From Apophysomyces variabilis (Eukaryota > Mucoromycota > Mucoromycetes > Mucorales > Mucoraceae), in NCBI GenBank assembly GCA_002749535.1, contig MZZL01000394.1, positions 186,001 to 250,000 of the forward strand: a stretch of DNA of 64,000 nucleotides, in the 5' to 3' direction. The stretch's first letter is position 1; each line of letters starts with the position of its first letter. The position numbers were made by a program, and so were the translations under genes. Under the pieces are notes generated by a model. That model searched no databases. It had not been told where the DNA came from and worked only from the letters and a program-made list of their open reading frames with translations. Of this stretch, positions 58,618 through 64,000 are shown piece after piece.

Positions 58618-60084
58618 TTATGCCAGTCTCTTCGATTATCACTAACTTCAGGAAACTGTTTTCACTGCGCGGGACCTTCTTATGCCAATTGGAAATCATG
58701 GTTTGCCGTTGCCTTTGAATTATGGGCAAGAGAAAGGCATGTAGCATCAATATCTCTCATGAATATCTGGCCGAACGATGCAACTTGTCGTTTGTGTAAC
58801 GCAAACCAAATTTCCGATTGGCGCAAAAAAGGGGTTTCAAGCAGTGCAAATGTTTTCGCAAAAAAAAGTATTTGGAGACTAGTCCTTCGGCACTCGCTTC
58901 GCTCGTTCCGTTACAGCCGCGTGCGGCTGGAGAAATGGATTTTTGGCGATTTCTAGCGTATGTTTACGGTAACATAATATATTGCTAAAAATGAAGCGCT
59001 CATTTTACGTAAGATATTCAAGAGGTGTACGTAAGTGACTGATATGATATGGTGTTGTGAAATAAAGATGCACCAAGTAAGATAAATAGTTTAAAACGTG
59101 AAAAACGATCTGGAGACATAAAAACGTAAATAAGCCAGTATCGCTTGTGGACAACGATTTCAGATAGGCAAAAAAAAAGAGCAGAATGAATGTTTGAAGC
59201 CTAGGTATCTGCCTCGTATAACATAGCTTCTGAACCTTGATCTTACCTTGAAAAAATACAGAGAGATGACAAAATTAGCATAGGAATGGTTACTTCTGTT
59301 GGCAATAGAATATGTAAGAAACAGAGATAAATTGACAGTGTTCACTGAAGATACATGTCTCTAGGAACAAAGCAATAGTCCTCCATATAAGGATCTTATC
59401 ATTGAGCACTTTTATCGTATATAAAACGGATGGAGGTCAATTAGACAATATATTCAACTATCATTGCACTTTTGCAAAGCACTTGACCCTTCTCATTACT
59501 GCTGAAGTTTTACACAATGTCTATTTAACTGTCCTTCATAATATCTTGTACCCTCTTATTGCAGCTCAGCTCTCTTGACCCACACATCAAGTTTGCATAC
59601 ACATACCAAATTGCTACTGAGAACAACAGGACCCTTTGGCCTTCTTGGAAAGCGTCAGACAATATCTCTAACGAATCTGTTCCTCTACTTCATTGCTGGA
59701 CGTGTTCTTTTCTCCTAAATAAAGACTTCTATATATCAACTGAAGAGTACGACGGTCGAACCAGCTTGCAGGAAACTGGTGGTACTACCGGCAAAACGTT
59801 TTTGCGCGCAAAAATTACTCGAAAATACAATATACTTATAGAGAGATTGTGGCCATCATTTAGGAAAAGCCGTAACAAAAGGAACAGGGCTCTGGAAAAG
59901 ACTGTGCAGTGATGCACTTGCCAGGCCTTCTCGTGCAACCAAAAATGGGAAAAAGGTAAAGAAACCGCGCGAAAATAAGCGTCACAAGTGTGGCTGTGAT
60001 TGGTCCCTTGAAAAAAATTGCCCACAAAAAAGGGGAGTTCTCTACGCCCAACTATCAGTCCTTTCAACTTTCTCTGCCTTAAGT
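58618..60084. other. Region between second Fanzor-type gene and alanyl-tRNA synthetase
   Basis: Just after the Fanzor-type frame a GT-AG intron-like segment leads into an open frame with CFHC and CRLC cysteine pairs (58655-58956). It may be an alternative tail of that gene or chance. A hairpin lies at 58914-58929. From 59000 on, the DNA is AT-rich with no recognisable gene; the last 200 bp are the alanyl-tRNA synthetase promoter. Confidence 0.35.
58914..58929 (+). other. GC-rich hairpin 3' of the second Fanzor-type gene
   Basis: A 6-bp stem (cagccg/cggctg) with a cgtg loop, preceded by a cactcgcttcgctcgttccg run. It stands out from AT-rich flanks and sits about 300 bp after the nuclease frame, where TnpB/Fanzor guide RNAs or element ends often lie. 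No second copy was seen in the window. Confidence 0.4.
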
Positions 60085-63425
<3,341 letters not shown>

Positions 63426-63592
63426 ACACAAAGAAAATTAAATTAGTTGTGCTGTGTGAAAAAAAAAAAGTGTTCACTATCTCGTGAGCGGTCATGCGTG
63501 ATTTCAGGCGAAACTTTCGCATAAATAACTGCACGGTATAATCCAGGGAACACCATTTTGGTTCTTTGCTCCTGAGTTCATTGCCTTTTCCA

Positions 63593-64000
63593 ATGGTGAC
63601 CATTACTAGATATGAAGTATTTGACATACGATTTCCTACCTCAAAACATCTGGACGGTTCAGATGCTATGAATACAGACCCTGATTATTCGGCTGCATAC
63701 ATCATATTCTTTACTGACACGGATGTTGAGGGCCATGGTATGACTTTTACTTTGGGGCGGGGAAACGAAATTTGTTGCGCCGCAATCAAACCACTGGCTG
63801 ACAAGTTCGTGGGCAAGGTCTTGGAAGAACTGGTTCTAGATATGCAAGCAACTCTTCGTATCTGTACGGATGACTCGCAACTGCGTTGGATTGGACCGGA
63901 GAAAGGAGTGATTCATCTTGCTACTGCAGCGGTAATGAATGCCATTTGGGACCTATGGGCCAAAGTGGAGAAAAAGCCAGTATGGAAACTGGTTGTGGAT
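63593..64000 (+). CDS. ENOSF1 / L-fuconate dehydratase-like enolase-superfamily protein (partial)
   Basis: Only the first 136 residues are in the window. The ATG at 63593 opens MVTITRYEVFDIRFPTSK, followed by DGSDAMNTDPDYSAAYI, GHGMTFTLGRGNEICCAAI and RWIGPEKGVIHLATAAVMNA then IWDLWAKVEKKPVWKL. These closely match the N-terminal capping region of mitochondrial enolase superfamily member 1, which dehydrates L-fuconate. The catalytic barrel lies beyond the window. Start is about 170 bp after the alanyl-tRNA synthetase stop, same strand. Confidence 0.92.
   Translation, partial: MVTITRYEVFDIRFPTSKHLDGSDAMNTDPDYSAAYIIFFTDTDVEGHGMTFTLGRGNEICCAAIKPLADKFVGKVLEELVLDMQATLRICTDDSQLRWIGPEKGVIHLATAAVMNAIWDLWAKVEKKPVWKLVVD

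Noticed and set aside
59559..59912. 117-codon frame upstream of alanyl-tRNA synthetase
   Set aside because: Low-complexity AT-rich composition, no motif, and the position matches the promoter of the synthetase.

Overview
The window looks like nuclear DNA of an early-diverging fungus, most likely Mucoromycota (inference). The DNA is AT-rich, genes are split by many short GT-AG introns (about 45-90 nt), gene density is that of a compact fungal genome, and there are ordinary fungal housekeeping genes next to Fanzor-type genes of the kind found in Mucoromycota. One assembly gap (247 N, flanked by poly-T) interrupts a gene at 24296-24542. I saw no rRNA, tRNA or CRISPR array.

Left part (1-34 kb), ordinary genes: complex I 49-kDa subunit (+), a freestanding alanyl-tRNA editing protein of the AlaX type (-), a PAK/Ste20 kinase with CRIB domain (+), an MFSD1-like transporter (-), a very large uncharacterised protein of roughly 2,300 residues with a macroglobulin-like C-terminus (-), an SH3-RA domain protein (-, broken by the gap), the U5 snRNP splicing factor Prp6/Prp1 (+), and a GAF-type hybrid histidine kinase (-).

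Middle and right part (36-59 kb), the accessory region: (i) a six-exon Fanzor-family gene (36569-40756) with all three RuvC acidic residues, a zinc finger and a very long N-terminal extension; (ii) an unusual pair of interleaved inverted repeats (41187-41885); (iii) a DIM-2-like DNA cytosine-5 methyltransferase with RFTS-like and BAH regions (43678-48036), bracketed by two nearly identical 610-bp direct repeats (41965-42577 and 49517-50126) and followed by a 1.3-kb element with terminal inverted repeats; (iv) dpm2, whose initiator ATG is alone in its coding exon; (v) a complete spo11 (-), convergent with dpm2; (vi) a second, different Fanzor-family gene with two N-terminal zinc knuckles (55718-58617), broken by about four single-base frameshifts.

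Right end: cytosolic-type alanyl-tRNA synthetase (+) and the start of an ENOSF1/L-fuconate dehydratase-like gene running out of the window.

The most notable content is the 36-59 kb block. Two unrelated-looking eukaryotic RNA-guided-nuclease homologues of the TnpB/Fanzor lineage lie on either side of a DNA methyltransferase and the meiotic double-strand-break enzyme, among several families of inverted and direct repeats. That these genes work together is not shown by the sequence; mobile-element accumulation around them is the simpler explanation.
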